64,000 nucleotides of DNA from Auanema rhodensis (GCA_964057225.1 CAXKVF010000092.1:79473-143472); one strand, 5' to 3'. Positions 1 through 10,172 are shown, numbered from the stretch's first letter. The notes: generated by a model not told the origin, from the sequence alone. Numbers and translations are program-made.

Positions 1-71
1 AGATGCGGTTTTCAAAATTAGATTCCCCATGTCCATATTAGTCTAAAAACAAATTTTTATTGATATTGGTG

Positions 72-84
72 CATGGTAACCATG
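72..84. repeat. 13-bp dyad 'catggtaaccatg' (representative copy)
   Basis: Six-base arms surround one central base. It is present in nearly every monomer; exceptions include 'ggtaatcatg' near 55117 and 'ttcttggtaacc' near 59505. The common G-to-T change at offset 71 extends the arms to seven bases ('tcatggt' and 'accatga'). Function is unknown. Confidence 0.85.
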
Positions 85-96
85 ACTTTGAAAGTT

Positions 97-166
97 ACGT
101 GAACTTTAATTTATGCTAATTAAATGTACACGTGATGTGCACTTGGTATGTAACTCGCTTCACGTG
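97..166. promoter_or_regulatory. Three ACGTG cores per monomer (representative copy)
   Basis: ACGTG starts at offsets 97, 130 and 162, spaced 33 and 32 bp. The second and third are full CACGTG (129-134 and 161-166). CACGTG is the E-box/G-box core known to bind bHLH and some bZIP proteins, so each monomer could carry two or three binding sites, hundreds across the window. Whether any protein binds here is not shown by the sequence; a chance feature of an amplified monomer is equally possible. Confidence 0.45.
105..124. repeat. A+T-rich inverted repeat (representative copy)
   Basis: Arms 'tttaatt' and 'aattaaa' flank 'tatgct'. The T-to-A change at offset 112, found in seven monomers between 13089 and 18721, lengthens the arms to eight bases with a 4-base loop. 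Other variants ('tatgcaaatt', 'tatgataatt', 'aatatatgct') shorten the pairing, so there is no uniform trend. Confidence 0.8.
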
Positions 167-316
167 AAAGATAAAGAGATGCGGTTTTCAAAATTAGATT
201 CCCCATGTCCATATTAGTCTAAAAACAAATTTTTATTGATATTGGTTCATGGTAACCATGACTTTGAAATTTACGTGAACTTTAATTTATGCTAATTAAA
301 TGTACACGTGATGTGC

Positions 317-358
317 ACTTGGTATGTAACTCGCTTCACTTGGTATGTAACTCGCTTC
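317..358 (+). repeat. 21-bp internal tandem duplication, copy 1
   Basis: The 21 bases at offsets 141-161, beginning 'acttggtatgtaactcg', are present twice in tandem (317-337 and 338-358), giving a 197-bp monomer. The duplication lies between the second and third ACGTG cores and moves them from 32 to 53 bp apart. All copies found in the window lie between 317 and 11637. Confidence 0.97.
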
Positions 359-531
359 ACGTGAAAGATGAAGAGATGCGGTTTTCAAAATTAGATTCCC
401 CATGTCCATATTAGTCTAAAAACAAATTTTTATTGATATTGGTGCATGGTAACCATGACTTTGAAATTTACGTGAACTTTAATTTATGCTAATTAAATGT
501 ACACGTGATGTGCACTTGGTATGTAACTCGC

Positions 532-535
532 TTTT
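532..535 (+). other. 2-bp insertion giving a 178-bp monomer
   Basis: The usual 'actcgcttcacgtg' reads 'actcgcttttcacgtg' here, two extra T within the T-run. The 10-bp palindrome around the third ACGTG core stays intact. I found this length variant only once. Confidence 0.95.
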
Positions 536-1043
536 CACGTGAAAGATAAAGAGATGCGGTTTTCAAAATTAGATTCCCCATGTCCATATTAGTCTAAAAA
601 CAAATTTTTATTGATATTGGTGCATGGTAACCATGACTTTGAAATTTACGTGAACTTTAATTTATGCTAATTAAATGTACACGTGATGTGCACTTGGTAT
701 GTAACTCGCTTCACGTGAAAGATAAAGAGATGCGGTTTTCAAAATTAGATTCCCCATGTCCATATTAGTCTAAAAACAAATTTTTATTGATATTGGTTCA
801 TGGTAACCATGACTTTGAAATTTACGTGAACTTTAATTTATGCTAATTAAATGTACACGTGATGTGCACTTGGTATGTAACTCGCTTCACGTGAAAGATA
901 AAGAGATGCGGTTTTCAAAATTAGATTCCCCATGTCCATATTAGTCTAAAAACAAATTTTTATTGATATTGGTGCATGGTAACCATGACTTTGAAATTTA
1001 CGTGAACTTTAATTTATGCTAATTAAATGTACACGTGATGTGC

Positions 1044-1085
1044 ACTTGGTATGTAACTCGCTTCACTTGGTATGTAACTCGCTTC
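1044..1085 (+). repeat. 21-bp internal tandem duplication, copy 2
   Basis: Same duplication as at 317-358, with halves 1044-1064 and 1065-1085. It lies 727 bp after copy 1, which is four monomers plus 21 plus the 2-bp insertion at about 532. Confidence 0.97.
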
Positions 1086-3352
1086 ACGTGAAAGATGAAG
1101 AGATGCGGTTTTCAAAATTAGATTCCCCATGTCCATATTAGTCTAAAAACAAATTTTTATTGATATTGGTGCATGGTAACCATGACTTTGAAATTTACGT
1201 GAACTTTAATTTATGCTAATTAAATGTACACGTGATGTGCACTTGGTATGTAACTCGCTTCACGTGAAAGATAAAGAGATGCGGTTTTCAAAATTAGATT
1301 CCCCATGTCCATATTAGTCTAAAAACAAATTTTTATTGATATTGGTGCATGGTAACCATGACTTTGAAATTTACGTGAACTTTAATTTATGCTAATTAAA
1401 TGTACACGTGATGTGCACTTGGTATGTAACTCGCTTCACGTGAAAGATAAAGAGATGCGGTTTTCAAAATTAGATTCCCCATGTCCATATTAGTCTAAAA
1501 ACAAATTTTTATTGATATTGGTGCATGGTAACCATGACTTTGAAATTTACGTGAACTTTAATTTATGCTAATTAAATGTACACGTGATGTGCACTTGGTA
1601 TGTAACTCGCTTCACGTGAAAGATAAAGAGATGCGGTTTTCAAAATTAGATTCCCCATGTCCATATTAGTCTAAAAACAAATTTTTATTGATATTGGTGC
1701 ATGGTAACCATGACTTTGAAATTTACGTGAACTTTAATTTATGCTAATTAAATGTACACGTGATGTGCACTTGGTATGTAACTCGCTTCACGTGAAAGAT
1801 AAAGAGATGCGGTTTTCAAAATTAGATTCCCCATGTCCATATTAGTCTAAAAACAAATTTTTATTGATATTGGTTCATGGTAACCATGACTTTGAAATTT
1901 ACGTGAACTTTAATTTATGCTAATTAAATGTACACGTGATGTGCACTTGGTATGTAACTCGCTTCACGTGAAAGATAAAGAGATGCGGTTTTCAAAATTA
2001 GATTCCCCATGTCCATATTAGTCTAAAAACAAATTTTTATTGATATTGGTTCATGGTAACCATGACTTTGAAATTTACGTGAACTTTAATTTATGCTAAT
2101 TAAATGTACACGTGATGTGCACTTGGTATGTAACTCGCTTCACGTGAAAGATAAAGAGATGTGGTTTTCAAAATTAGATTCCCCATGTCCATATTAGTCT
2201 AAAAACAAATTTTTATTGATATTGGTGCATGGTAACCATGACTTTGAAATTTACGTGAACTTTAATTTATGCTAATTAAATGTACACGTGATGTGCACTT
2301 GGTATGTAACTCTCTTCACGTGAAAGATAAAGAGATGCGGTTTTCAAAATTAGATTCCCCATGTCCATATTAGTCTAAAAACAAATTTTTATTGATATTG
2401 GTTCATGGTAACCATGACTTTGAAATTAACGTGAACTTTAATTTATGCTAATTAAATGTGCACGTGATGTGCACTTGGTATGTAACTCGCTTCACGTGAA
2501 AGATAAAGAGATGCGGTTCTCAAAATTAGATTCCCCATGTCCATATTAGTCTAAAAACAAATTTTTATTGATATTGGTGCATGGTAACCATGACTTTGAA
2601 ATTTACGTGAACTTTAATTTATGCTAATTAAATGTACACGTGATGTGCACTTGGTATGTAACTCGCTTCACGTGAAAGATGAAGAGATGCGGTTTGCAAA
2701 ATTAGATTCCCCATGTCCATATTAGTCTAAAAACAAATTTTTATTGACATTGGTGCATGGTAACCATGACTTTGAAATTTACGTGAACTTTAATTTATGA
2801 TAATTAAATGTACACGTGATGTGCACTTGGTATGTAACTCGCTTCACGTGAAAGATAAAGAGATGCGGTTTTCAAAATTAGATTCCCCATGTCCATATTA
2901 GTCTAAAAACAAATTTTTATTGATATTGGTGCATGGTAACCATGACTTTGAAATTTACGTGAACTTTAATTTATGCTAATTAAATGTACACGTGATGTGC
3001 ACTTGGTATGTAACTCGCTTCACGTGAATGATAAAGAGATGCGGTTTTCAAAATTAGATTCCCCATGTCCATATTAGTCTAAAAACAAATTTTTATTGAT
3101 ATTGGTGCATGGTAACCATGACTTTGAAAGTTACGTGAACTTTAATTTATGCTAATTAAATGTACACGTGATGTGCACTTGGTATGTAACTCGCTTCACG
3201 TGAAAGATAAAGAGATGCGGTTTTCAAAATTAGATTCCCCATGTCCATATTAGTCTAAAAACAAATTTTTATTGATATTGGTTCATGGTAACCATGACTT
3301 TGAAATTTACGTGAACTTTAATTTATGCTAATTAAATGTACACGTGATGTGC

Positions 3353-3394
3353 ACTTGGTATGTAACTCGCTTCACTTGGTATGTAACTCGCTTC
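3353..3394 (+). repeat. 21-bp internal tandem duplication, copy 3
   Basis: Halves 3353-3373 and 3374-3394. It belongs to the first unit of the 549-bp trimer pair. Confidence 0.97.
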
Positions 3395-3901
3395 ACGTGA
3401 AAGATGAAGAGATGCGGTTTTCAAAATTAGATTCCCCATGTCCATATTAGTCTAAAAACAAATTTTTATTGATATTGGTGCATGGTAACCATGACTTTGA
3501 AAGTTACGTGAACTTTAATTTATGCTAATTAAATGTACACGTGATGTGCACTTGGTATGTAACTCGCTTCACGTGAATGATAAAGAGATGCGGTTTTCAA
3601 AATTAGATTCCCCATGTCCATATTAGTCTAAAAACAAATTTTTATTGATATTGGTGCATGGTAACCATGACTTTGAAAGTTACGTGAACTTTAATTTATG
3701 CTAATTAAATGTACACGTGATGTGCACTTGGTATGTAACTCGCTTCACGTGAAAGATAAAGAGATGCGGTTTTCAAAATTAGATTCCCCATGTCCATATT
3801 AGTCTAAAAACAAATTTTTATTGATATTGGTGCATGGTAACCATGACTTTGAAATTTACGTGAACTTTAATTTATGCTAATTAAATGTACACGTGATGTG
3901 C

Positions 3902-3943
3902 ACTTGGTATGTAACTCGCTTCACTTGGTATGTAACTCGCTTC
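3902..3943 (+). repeat. 21-bp internal tandem duplication, copy 4
   Basis: Halves 3902-3922 and 3923-3943. It lies 549 bp after copy 3, as expected for the second trimer unit. Confidence 0.97.
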
Positions 3944-4978
3944 ACGTGAAAGATGAAGAGATGCGGTTTTCAAAATTAGATTCCCCATGTCCATATTAGT
4001 CTAAAAACAAATTTTTATTGATATTGGTGCATGGTAACCATGACTTTGAAATTTACGTGAACTTTAATTTATGCTAATTAAATGTACACGTGATGTGCAC
4101 TTGGTATGTAACTCGCTTCACGTGAAAGATAAAGAGATGCGGTTTTCAAAATTAGATTCCCCATGTCCATATTAGTCTAAAAACAAATTTTTATTGATAT
4201 TGGTGCATGGTAACCATGACTTTGAAATTTACGTGAACTTTAATTTATGCTAATTAAATGTACACGTGATGTGCACTTGGTATGTAACTCGCTTCACGTG
4301 AAAGATAAAGAGATGCGGTTTTCAAAATTAGATTCCCCATGTCCATATTAGTCTAAAAACAAATTTTTATTGATATTGGTGCATGGTAACCATGACTTTG
4401 AAATTTACGTGAACTTTAATTTATGCTAATTAAATGTACACGTGATGTGCACTTGGTATGTAACTCGCTTCACGTGAAAGATAAAGAGATGCGGTTTTCA
4501 AAATTAGATTCCCCATGTCCATATTAGTCTAAAAACAAATTTTTATTGATATTGGTGCATGGTAACCATGACTTTGAAATTTACGTGAACTTTAATTTAT
4601 GCTAATTAAATGTACACGTGATGTGCACTTGGTATGTAACTCGCTTCACGTGAAAGATAAAGAGATGCGGTTTTCAAAATTAGATTCCCCATGTCCATAT
4701 TAGTCTAAAAACAAATTTTTATAGATATTGGTGCATGGTAACCATGACTTTGAAATTTACGTGAACTTTAATTTATGCTAATTAAATGTACACGTGATGT
4801 GCACTTGGTATGTAACTCGCTTCACGTGAAAGATAAAGAGATGCGGTTTTCAAAATTAGATTCCCCATGTCCATATTAGTCTAAAAACAAATTTTTATTG
4901 ATATTGGTGCATGGTAACCATGACTTTGAAATTTACGTGAACTTTAATTTATGCTAATTAAATGTACACGTGATGTGC

Positions 4979-5020
4979 ACTTGGTATGTAACTCGCTTCA
5001 CTTGGTATGTAACTCGCTTC
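4979..5020 (+). repeat. 21-bp internal tandem duplication, copy 5
   Basis: Halves 4979-4999 and 5000-5020. It is 1077 bp (6 x 176 + 21) after copy 4. Confidence 0.97.
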
Positions 5021-6231
5021 ACGTGAAAGATGAAGAGATGCGGTTTTCAAAATTAGATTCCCCATGTCCATATTAGTCTAAAAACAAATTTTTATTGATA
5101 TTGGTGCATGGTAACCATGACTTTGAAATTTACGTGAACTTTAATTTATGCTAATTAAATGTACACGTGATGTGCACTTGGTATGTAACTCGCTTCACGT
5201 GAAAGATAAAGAGATGCGGTTTTCAAAATTAGATTCCCCATGTCCATATTAGTCTAAAAACAAATTTTTATTGATATTGGTGCATGGTAACCATGACTTT
5301 GAAATTTACGTGAACTTTAATTTATGCTAATTAAATGTACACGTGATGTGCACTTGGTATGTAACTCGCTTCACGTGAAAGATAAAGAGATGCGGTTTTC
5401 AAAATTAGATTCCCCATGTCCATATTAGTCTAAAAACAAATTTTTATTGATATTGGTGCATGGTAACCATGACTTTGAAATTTACGTGAACTTTAATTTA
5501 TGCTAATTAAATGTACACGTGATGTGCACTTGGTATGTAACTCGCTTCACGTGAAAGATAAAGAGATGCGGTTTTCAAAATTAGATTCCCCATGTCCATA
5601 TTAGTCTAAAAACAAATTTTTATTGATATTGGTGCATGGTAACCATGACTTTGAAATTTACGTGAACTTTAATTTATGCTAATTAAATGTACACGTGATG
5701 TGCACTTGGTATGTAACTCGCTTCACGTGAAAGATAAAGAGATGCGGTTTTCAAAATTAGATTCCCCATGTCCATATTAGTCTAAAAACAAATTTTTATA
5801 GATATTGGTGCATGGTAACCATGACTTTGAAATTTACGTGAACTTTAATTTATGCTAATTAAATGTACACGTGATGTGCACTTGGTATGTAACTCGCTTC
5901 ACGTGAAAGATAAAGAGATGCGGTTTTCAAAATTAGATTCCCCATGTCCATATTAGTCTAAAAACAAATTTTTATTGATATTGGTGCATGGTAACCATGA
6001 CTTTGAAATTTACGTGAACTTTAATTTATGCTAATTAAATGTACACGTGATGTGCACTTGGTATGTAACTCGCTTCACGTGAAAGATAAAGAGATGCGGT
6101 TTTCAAAATTAGATTCCCCATGTCCATATTAGTCTAAAAACAAATTTTTATTGATATTGGTGCATGGTAACCATGACTTTGAAATTTACGTGAACTTTAA
6201 TTTATGCTAATTAAATGTACACGTGATGTGC

Positions 6232-6273
6232 ACTTGGTATGTAACTCGCTTCACTTGGTATGTAACTCGCTTC
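6232..6273 (+). repeat. 21-bp internal tandem duplication, copy 6
   Basis: Halves 6232-6252 and 6253-6273. It is mirrored in the inverted block at 7596-7637 and repeated 3034 bp on at 9266-9307. Confidence 0.97.
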
Positions 6274-6604
6274 ACGTGAAAGATAAAGAGATGCGGTTTT
6301 CAAAATTAGATTCCCCATGTCCATATTAGTCTAAAAACAAATTTTTATTGATATTGGTGCATGGTAACCATGACTTTGAAATTTACGTGAACTTTAATTT
6401 ATGCTAATTAAATGTACACGTGATGTGCACTTGGTATGTAACTCGCTTCACGTGAAAGATAAAGAGATGCGGTTTTCAAAATTAGATTCCCCATGTCCAT
6501 ATTAGTCTAAAAACAAATTTTTATTGATATTGGTGCATGGTAACCATGACTTTGAAATTTACGTGAACTTTAATTTATGCTAATTAAATGTACACGTGAT
6601 GTGC

Positions 6605-6646
6605 ACTTGGTATGTAACTCGCTTCACTTGGTATGTAACTCGCTTC
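6605..6646 (+). repeat. 21-bp internal tandem duplication, copy 7
   Basis: Halves 6605-6625 and 6626-6646. It is mirrored at 7223-7264 and repeated 3034 bp on at 9639-9680. Confidence 0.97.
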
Positions 6647-7102
6647 ACGTGAAAGATAAAGAGATGCGGTTTTCAAAATTAGATTCCCCATGTCCATATT
6701 AGTCTAAAAACAAATTTTTATTGATATTGGTGCATGGTAACCATGACTTTGAAATTTACGTGAACTTTAATTTATGCTAATTAAATGTACACGTGATGTG
6801 CACTTGGTATGTAACTCGCTTCACGTGAAAGATAAAGAGATGCGGTTTTCAAAATTAGATTCCCCATGTCCATATTAGTCTAAAAACAAATTTTTATTGA
6901 TATTGGTTCATGGTAACCATGACTTTGAAATTTACGTGAACTTTAATTTATGCTAATTAAATGTACACGTGATGTGCACTTGGTATGTAACTCGCTTCAC
7001 GTGAAAGATAAAGAGATGCGGTTTTCAAAATTAGATTCCCCATGTCCATATTAGTCTAAAAACAAATTTTTATTGATATTGGTGCATGGTAACCATGACT
7101 TT

Positions 7103-7138
7103 GAAAGTTACGTGAACTTTAATTTATGCTAATTAAAT
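7103..7138 (+). repeat. 36-bp flanking direct repeat, left side of inverted block 1
   Basis: These 36 bases (offsets 90-125, beginning 'gaaagttacgtg') end where the inverted block starts. The identical 36 bases reappear at 8335-8370 directly after the block, and the array then continues in phase at offset 126. Both copies carry the minority G at offset 94, which supports a true local duplication rather than two unrelated monomers. One further T is shared on the left, so the repeat can be read as 36 or 37 bp. Confidence 0.93.
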
Positions 7139-7222
7139 CCAATATCAATAAAAATTTGTTTTTAGACTAATATGGACATGGGGAATCTAATTTTGAAAAC
7201 CGCATCTCTTTATCTTTCACGT

Positions 7223-7264
7223 GAAGCGAGTTACATACCAAGTGAAGCGAGTTACATACCAAGT
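7223..7264 (-). repeat. 21-bp internal tandem duplication, copy 8 (inverted)
   Basis: Reverse-complement form, beginning 'gaagcgagttacatacc', present twice in tandem at 7223-7243 and 7244-7264. It mirrors 6605-6646. Confidence 0.96.
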
Positions 7265-7595
7265 GCACATCACGTGTACATTTAATTAGCATAAATTAAA
7301 GTTCACGTAAATTTCAAAGTCATGGTTACCATGCACCAATATCAATAAAAATTTGTTTTTAGACTAATATGGACATGGGGAATCTAATTTTGAAAACCGC
7401 ATCTCTTTATCTTTCACGTGAAGCGAGTTACATACCAAGTGCACATCACGTGTACATTTAATTAGCATAAATTAAAGTTCACGTAAATTTCAAAGTCATG
7501 GTTACCATGCACCAATATCAATAAAAATTTGTTTTTAGACTAATATGGACATGGGGAATCTAATTTTGAAAACCGCATCTCTTTATCTTTCACGT

Positions 7596-7637
7596 GAAGC
7601 GAGTTACATACCAAGTGAAGCGAGTTACATACCAAGT
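7596..7637 (-). repeat. 21-bp internal tandem duplication, copy 9 (inverted)
   Basis: Reverse-complement form that mirrors 6232-6273. Confidence 0.96.
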
Positions 7638-8334
7638 GCACATCACGTGTACATTTAATTAGCATAAATTAAAGTTCACGTAAATTTCAAAGTCATGGTT
7701 ACCATGCACCAATATCAATAAAAATTTGTTTTTAGACTAATATGGACATGGGGAATCTAATTTTGAAAACCGCATCTCTTTATCTTTCACGTGAAGCGAG
7801 TTACATACCAAGTGCACATCACGTGTACATTTAATTAGCATAAATTAAAGTTCACGTAAATTTCAAAGTCATGGTTACCATGCACCAATATCAATAAAAA
7901 TTTGTTTTTAGACTAATATGGACATGGGGAATCTAATTTTGAAAACCGCATCTCTTTATCTTTCACGTGAAGCGAGTTACATACCAAGTGCACATCACGT
8001 GTACATTTAATTAGCATAAATTAAAGTTCACGTAAATTTCAAAGTCATGGTTACCATGCACCAATATCTATAAAAATTTGTTTTTAGACTAATATGGACA
8101 TGGGGAATCTAATTTTGAAAACCGCATCTCTTTATCTTTCACGTGAAGCGAGTTACATACTAAGTGCACATCACGTGTACATTTAATTAGCATAAATTAA
8201 AGTTCACGTAAATTTCAAAGTCATGGTTACCATGCACCAATATCAATAAAAATTTGTTTTTAGACTAATATGGACATGGGGAATCTAATTTTGAAAACCG
8301 CATCTCTTTATCTTTCACGTGAAGCGAGTTACAT

Positions 8335-8370
8335 GAAAGTTACGTGAACTTTAATTTATGCTAATTAAAT
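8335..8370 (+). repeat. 36-bp flanking direct repeat, right side of inverted block 1
   Basis: Identical to 7103-7138, including G at offset 94. The direct array resumes here, so offsets 90-125 are present on both sides of the inserted block. Confidence 0.93.
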
Positions 8371-9265
8371 GTACACGTGATGTGCACTTGGTATGTAACT
8401 CGCTTCACGTGAAAGATAAAGAGATGCGGTTTTCAAAATTAGATTCCCCATGTCCATATTAGTCTAAAAACAAATTTTTATTGATATTGGTGCATGGTAA
8501 CCATGACTTTGAAATTTACGTGAACTTTAATTTATGCTAATTAAATGTACACGTGATGTGCACTTGGTATGTAACTCGCTTCACGTGAAAGATAAAGAGA
8601 TGCGGTTTTCAAAATTAGATTCCCCATGTCCATATTAGTCTAAAAACAAATTTTTATTGATATTGGTGCATGGTAACCATGACTTTGAAATTTACGTGAA
8701 CTTTAATTTATGCTAATTAAATGTACACGTGATGTGCACTTGGTATGTAACTCGCTTCACGTGAAAGATAAAGAGATGCGGTTTTCAAAATTAGATTCCC
8801 CATGTCCATATTAGTCTAAAAACAAATTTTTATAGATATTGGTGCATGGTAACCATGACTTTGAAATTTACGTGAACTTTAATTTATGCTAATTAAATGT
8901 ACACGTGATGTGCACTTGGTATGTAACTCGCTTCACGTGAAAGATAAAGAGATGCGGTTTTCAAAATTAGATTCCCCATGTCCATATTAGTCTAAAAACA
9001 AATTTTTATTGATATTGGTGCATGGTAACCATGACTTTGAAATTTACGTGAACTTTAATTTATGCTAATTAAATGTACACGTGATGTGCACTTGGTATGT
9101 AACTCGCTTCACGTGAAAGATAAAGAGATGCGGTTTTCAAAATTAGATTCCCCATGTCCATATTAGTCTAAAAACAAATTTTTATTGATATTGGTGCATG
9201 GTAACCATGACTTTGAAATTTACGTGAACTTTAATTTATGCTAATTAAATGTACACGTGATGTGC

Positions 9266-9307
9266 ACTTGGTATGTAACTCGCTTCACTTGGTATGTAAC
9301 TCGCTTC
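9266..9307 (+). repeat. 21-bp internal tandem duplication, copy 10
   Basis: Equivalent of 6232-6273 shifted by 3034 bp. Confidence 0.97.
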
Positions 9308-9638
9308 ACGTGAAAGATAAAGAGATGCGGTTTTCAAAATTAGATTCCCCATGTCCATATTAGTCTAAAAACAAATTTTTATTGATATTGGTGCATGGTA
9401 ACCATGACTTTGAAATTTACGTGAACTTTAATTTATGCTAATTAAATGTACACGTGATGTGCACTTGGTATGTAACTCGCTTCACGTGAAAGATAAAGAG
9501 ATGCGGTTTTCAAAATTAGATTCCCCATGTCCATATTAGTCTAAAAACAAATTTTTATTGATATTGGTGCATGGTAACCATGACTTTGAAATTTACGTGA
9601 ACTTTAATTTATGCTAATTAAATGTACACGTGATGTGC

Positions 9639-9680
9639 ACTTGGTATGTAACTCGCTTCACTTGGTATGTAACTCGCTTC
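9639..9680 (+). repeat. 21-bp internal tandem duplication, copy 11
   Basis: Equivalent of 6605-6646 shifted by 3034 bp. Confidence 0.97.
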
Positions 9681-10136
9681 ACGTGAAAGATAAAGAGATG
9701 CGGTTTTCAAAATTAGATTCCCCATGTCCATATTAGTCTAAAAACAAATTTTTATTGATATTGGTGCATGGTAACCATGACTTTGAAATTTACGTGAACT
9801 TTAATTTATGCTAATTAAATGTACACGTGATGTGCACTTGGTATGTAACTCGCTTCACGTGAAAGATAAAGAGATGCGGTTTTCAAAATTAGATTCCCCA
9901 TGTCCATATTAGTCTAAAAACAAATTTTTATTGATATTGGTTCATGGTAACCATGACTTTGAAATTTACGTGAACTTTAATTTATGCTAATTAAATGTAC
10001 ACGTGATGTGCACTTGGTATGTAACTCGCTTCACGTGAAAGATAAAGAGATGCGGTTTTCAAAATTAGATTCCCCATGTCCATATTAGTCTAAAAACAAA
10101 TTTTTATTGATATTGGTGCATGGTAACCATGACTTT

Positions 10137-10172
10137 GAAAGTTACGTGAACTTTAATTTATGCTAATTAAAT
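10137..10172 (+). repeat. 36-bp flanking direct repeat, left side of inverted block 2
   Basis: Same 36 bases as at 7103-7138, here preceding the second inverted block and repeated at 11369-11404 after it. Confidence 0.92.

Larger units (their letters stand above)
1..176 (+). repeat. Reference monomer with internal anatomy
   Basis: This monomer defines the offsets used throughout. In order: 'agatgcgg' (1-8); an A/T-tract with runs A5, C, A3, T5 (45-57); a dyad 'catggt-a-accatg' (72-84); an ACGTG core (97-101); an inverted repeat with 7-bp arms 'tttaatt' and 'aattaaa' around a 6-bp loop (105-124); 'tgtaca' (125-130) overlapping a first CACGTG (129-134); 'gtgcac' (137-142); and a perfect 10-bp palindrome 'ttcacgtgaa' (159-168) containing the second CACGTG. 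The consensus has 26 C, 31 G and five CpG. This particular copy carries the minority G at offset 94 ('gaaagtt'); most copies have T there. Other common polymorphic offsets are 71 (G or T), 69 (G or C), 62 (G or A), 24-25 and 172-175. Confidence 0.95.
3029..4126 (+). repeat. 549-bp trimer (3 x 176 + 21), tandem pair
   Basis: Rare variants recur exactly 549 bp apart here: 'cacgtgaatgataaag' at 3029 and 3578, and the 21-bp duplication at 3353 and 3902. G at offset 94 is also shared by neighbouring monomers. This indicates a recent tandem duplication of a three-monomer block that already carried the 21-bp duplication. The outer limits are soft because flanking monomers are nearly identical; the interval given is marker-based. 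Confidence 0.75.
5535..6730 (+). repeat. Direct arm of the 1196-bp inverted duplication, first copy
   Basis: This is the source or partner of the inverted block at 7139-8334: position p here pairs with 13869 minus p. The match is recognised by marker order rather than by general satellite similarity. A 'tatagatatt' variant at about 5800 is followed by two junctions without and one with the 21-bp duplication (6232), one without, and one with (6605). The other 'tatagatatt' monomer nearby (about 4730) has a different downstream pattern and does not fit. Confidence 0.9.
1..7138 (+). repeat. Direct-orientation array segment 1 (39 full monomers plus 125 bp)
   Basis: Thirty-nine complete monomers run from 1 to 7013, and a fortieth (7014-7138) is cut at offset 125, where the orientation flips. 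Seven of the monomers carry a 21-bp internal duplication and are 197 bp long; one is 178 bp. The length sum closes exactly: 39 x 176 + 7 x 21 + 2 = 7013. Substitutions are sparse: G at offset 94 in some monomers, T at offset 71 in others, and a rare 'tatagatatt' form at about 4730 and 5800. No non-satellite sequence interrupts it. Confidence 0.96.
5301..8334. repeat. 3034-bp complex unit, first copy (direct part plus inverted block)
   Basis: It contains 1838 bp of direct monomers (5301-7138) and a 1196-bp inverted block (7139-8334). The same structure follows immediately at 8335-11368 with every landmark shifted by exactly 3034 bp: the 'tatagatatt' variant, both direct 21-bp duplications, both inverted 21-bp duplications, the T at offset 71 near 6908, and both orientation switches. 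Base 5305 is T where 8339 and 11373 are G. The true exchange point is therefore not at 5301 but somewhat to its right, in homologous monomer sequence (about 5306-5546, equivalent to 8340-8580). Confidence 0.92.
7139..8334 (-). repeat. Inverted satellite block 1 (1196 bp)
   Basis: At 7138/7139 the sequence switches to the reverse complement of the monomer ('ccaatatcaataaaaatttg'), and at 8334/8335 it switches back ('gagttacat' then 'gaaagttacg'). It corresponds to the reverse complement of 5535-6730 and includes two inverted 21-bp duplications and the inverted 'tatagatatt' variant near 8069. The only mismatch I found between the arms is T at 8161 against an expected C. That base is C in the second copy (11195), so the change came after the 3034-bp duplication. 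There is no clear microhomology at the left junction and one base at the right. Confidence 0.95.
8569..9764 (+). repeat. Direct arm of the inverted duplication, second copy
   Basis: Equivalent of 5535-6730 shifted by 3034 bp. It is the mirror partner of 10173-11368, from which it is separated by 408 bp (9765-10172). It contains the 'tatagatatt' variant at about 8834. Confidence 0.88.

Noticed and set aside
105-124. Rho-independent terminator or transcription start from the A+T-rich inverted repeat
   Set aside because: The stem has no G+C pairs and no functional T-run follows. There is no gene context and the sequence is evidently eukaryotic satellite.
1-176. CENP-B box
   Set aside because: No stretch matches the YTTCGTTGGAARCGGGA pattern on either strand of the monomer.
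4721-4740. 'tatagatatt' monomer at about 4730 as the source of the inverted block
   Set aside because: The pattern of 21-bp duplications downstream of it does not match the inverted block; that after 5800 does.
7139-8334. Simple in-place inversion of the array
   Set aside because: The source segment 5535-6730 remains in direct orientation, and a 36-bp flank is duplicated, so sequence was added.
7103-8370. Transposon insertion with target-site duplication
   Set aside because: The insert is satellite sequence with no terminal repeats or coding region of its own, and 36 bp is far longer than usual target-site duplications. Templated repair fits better.
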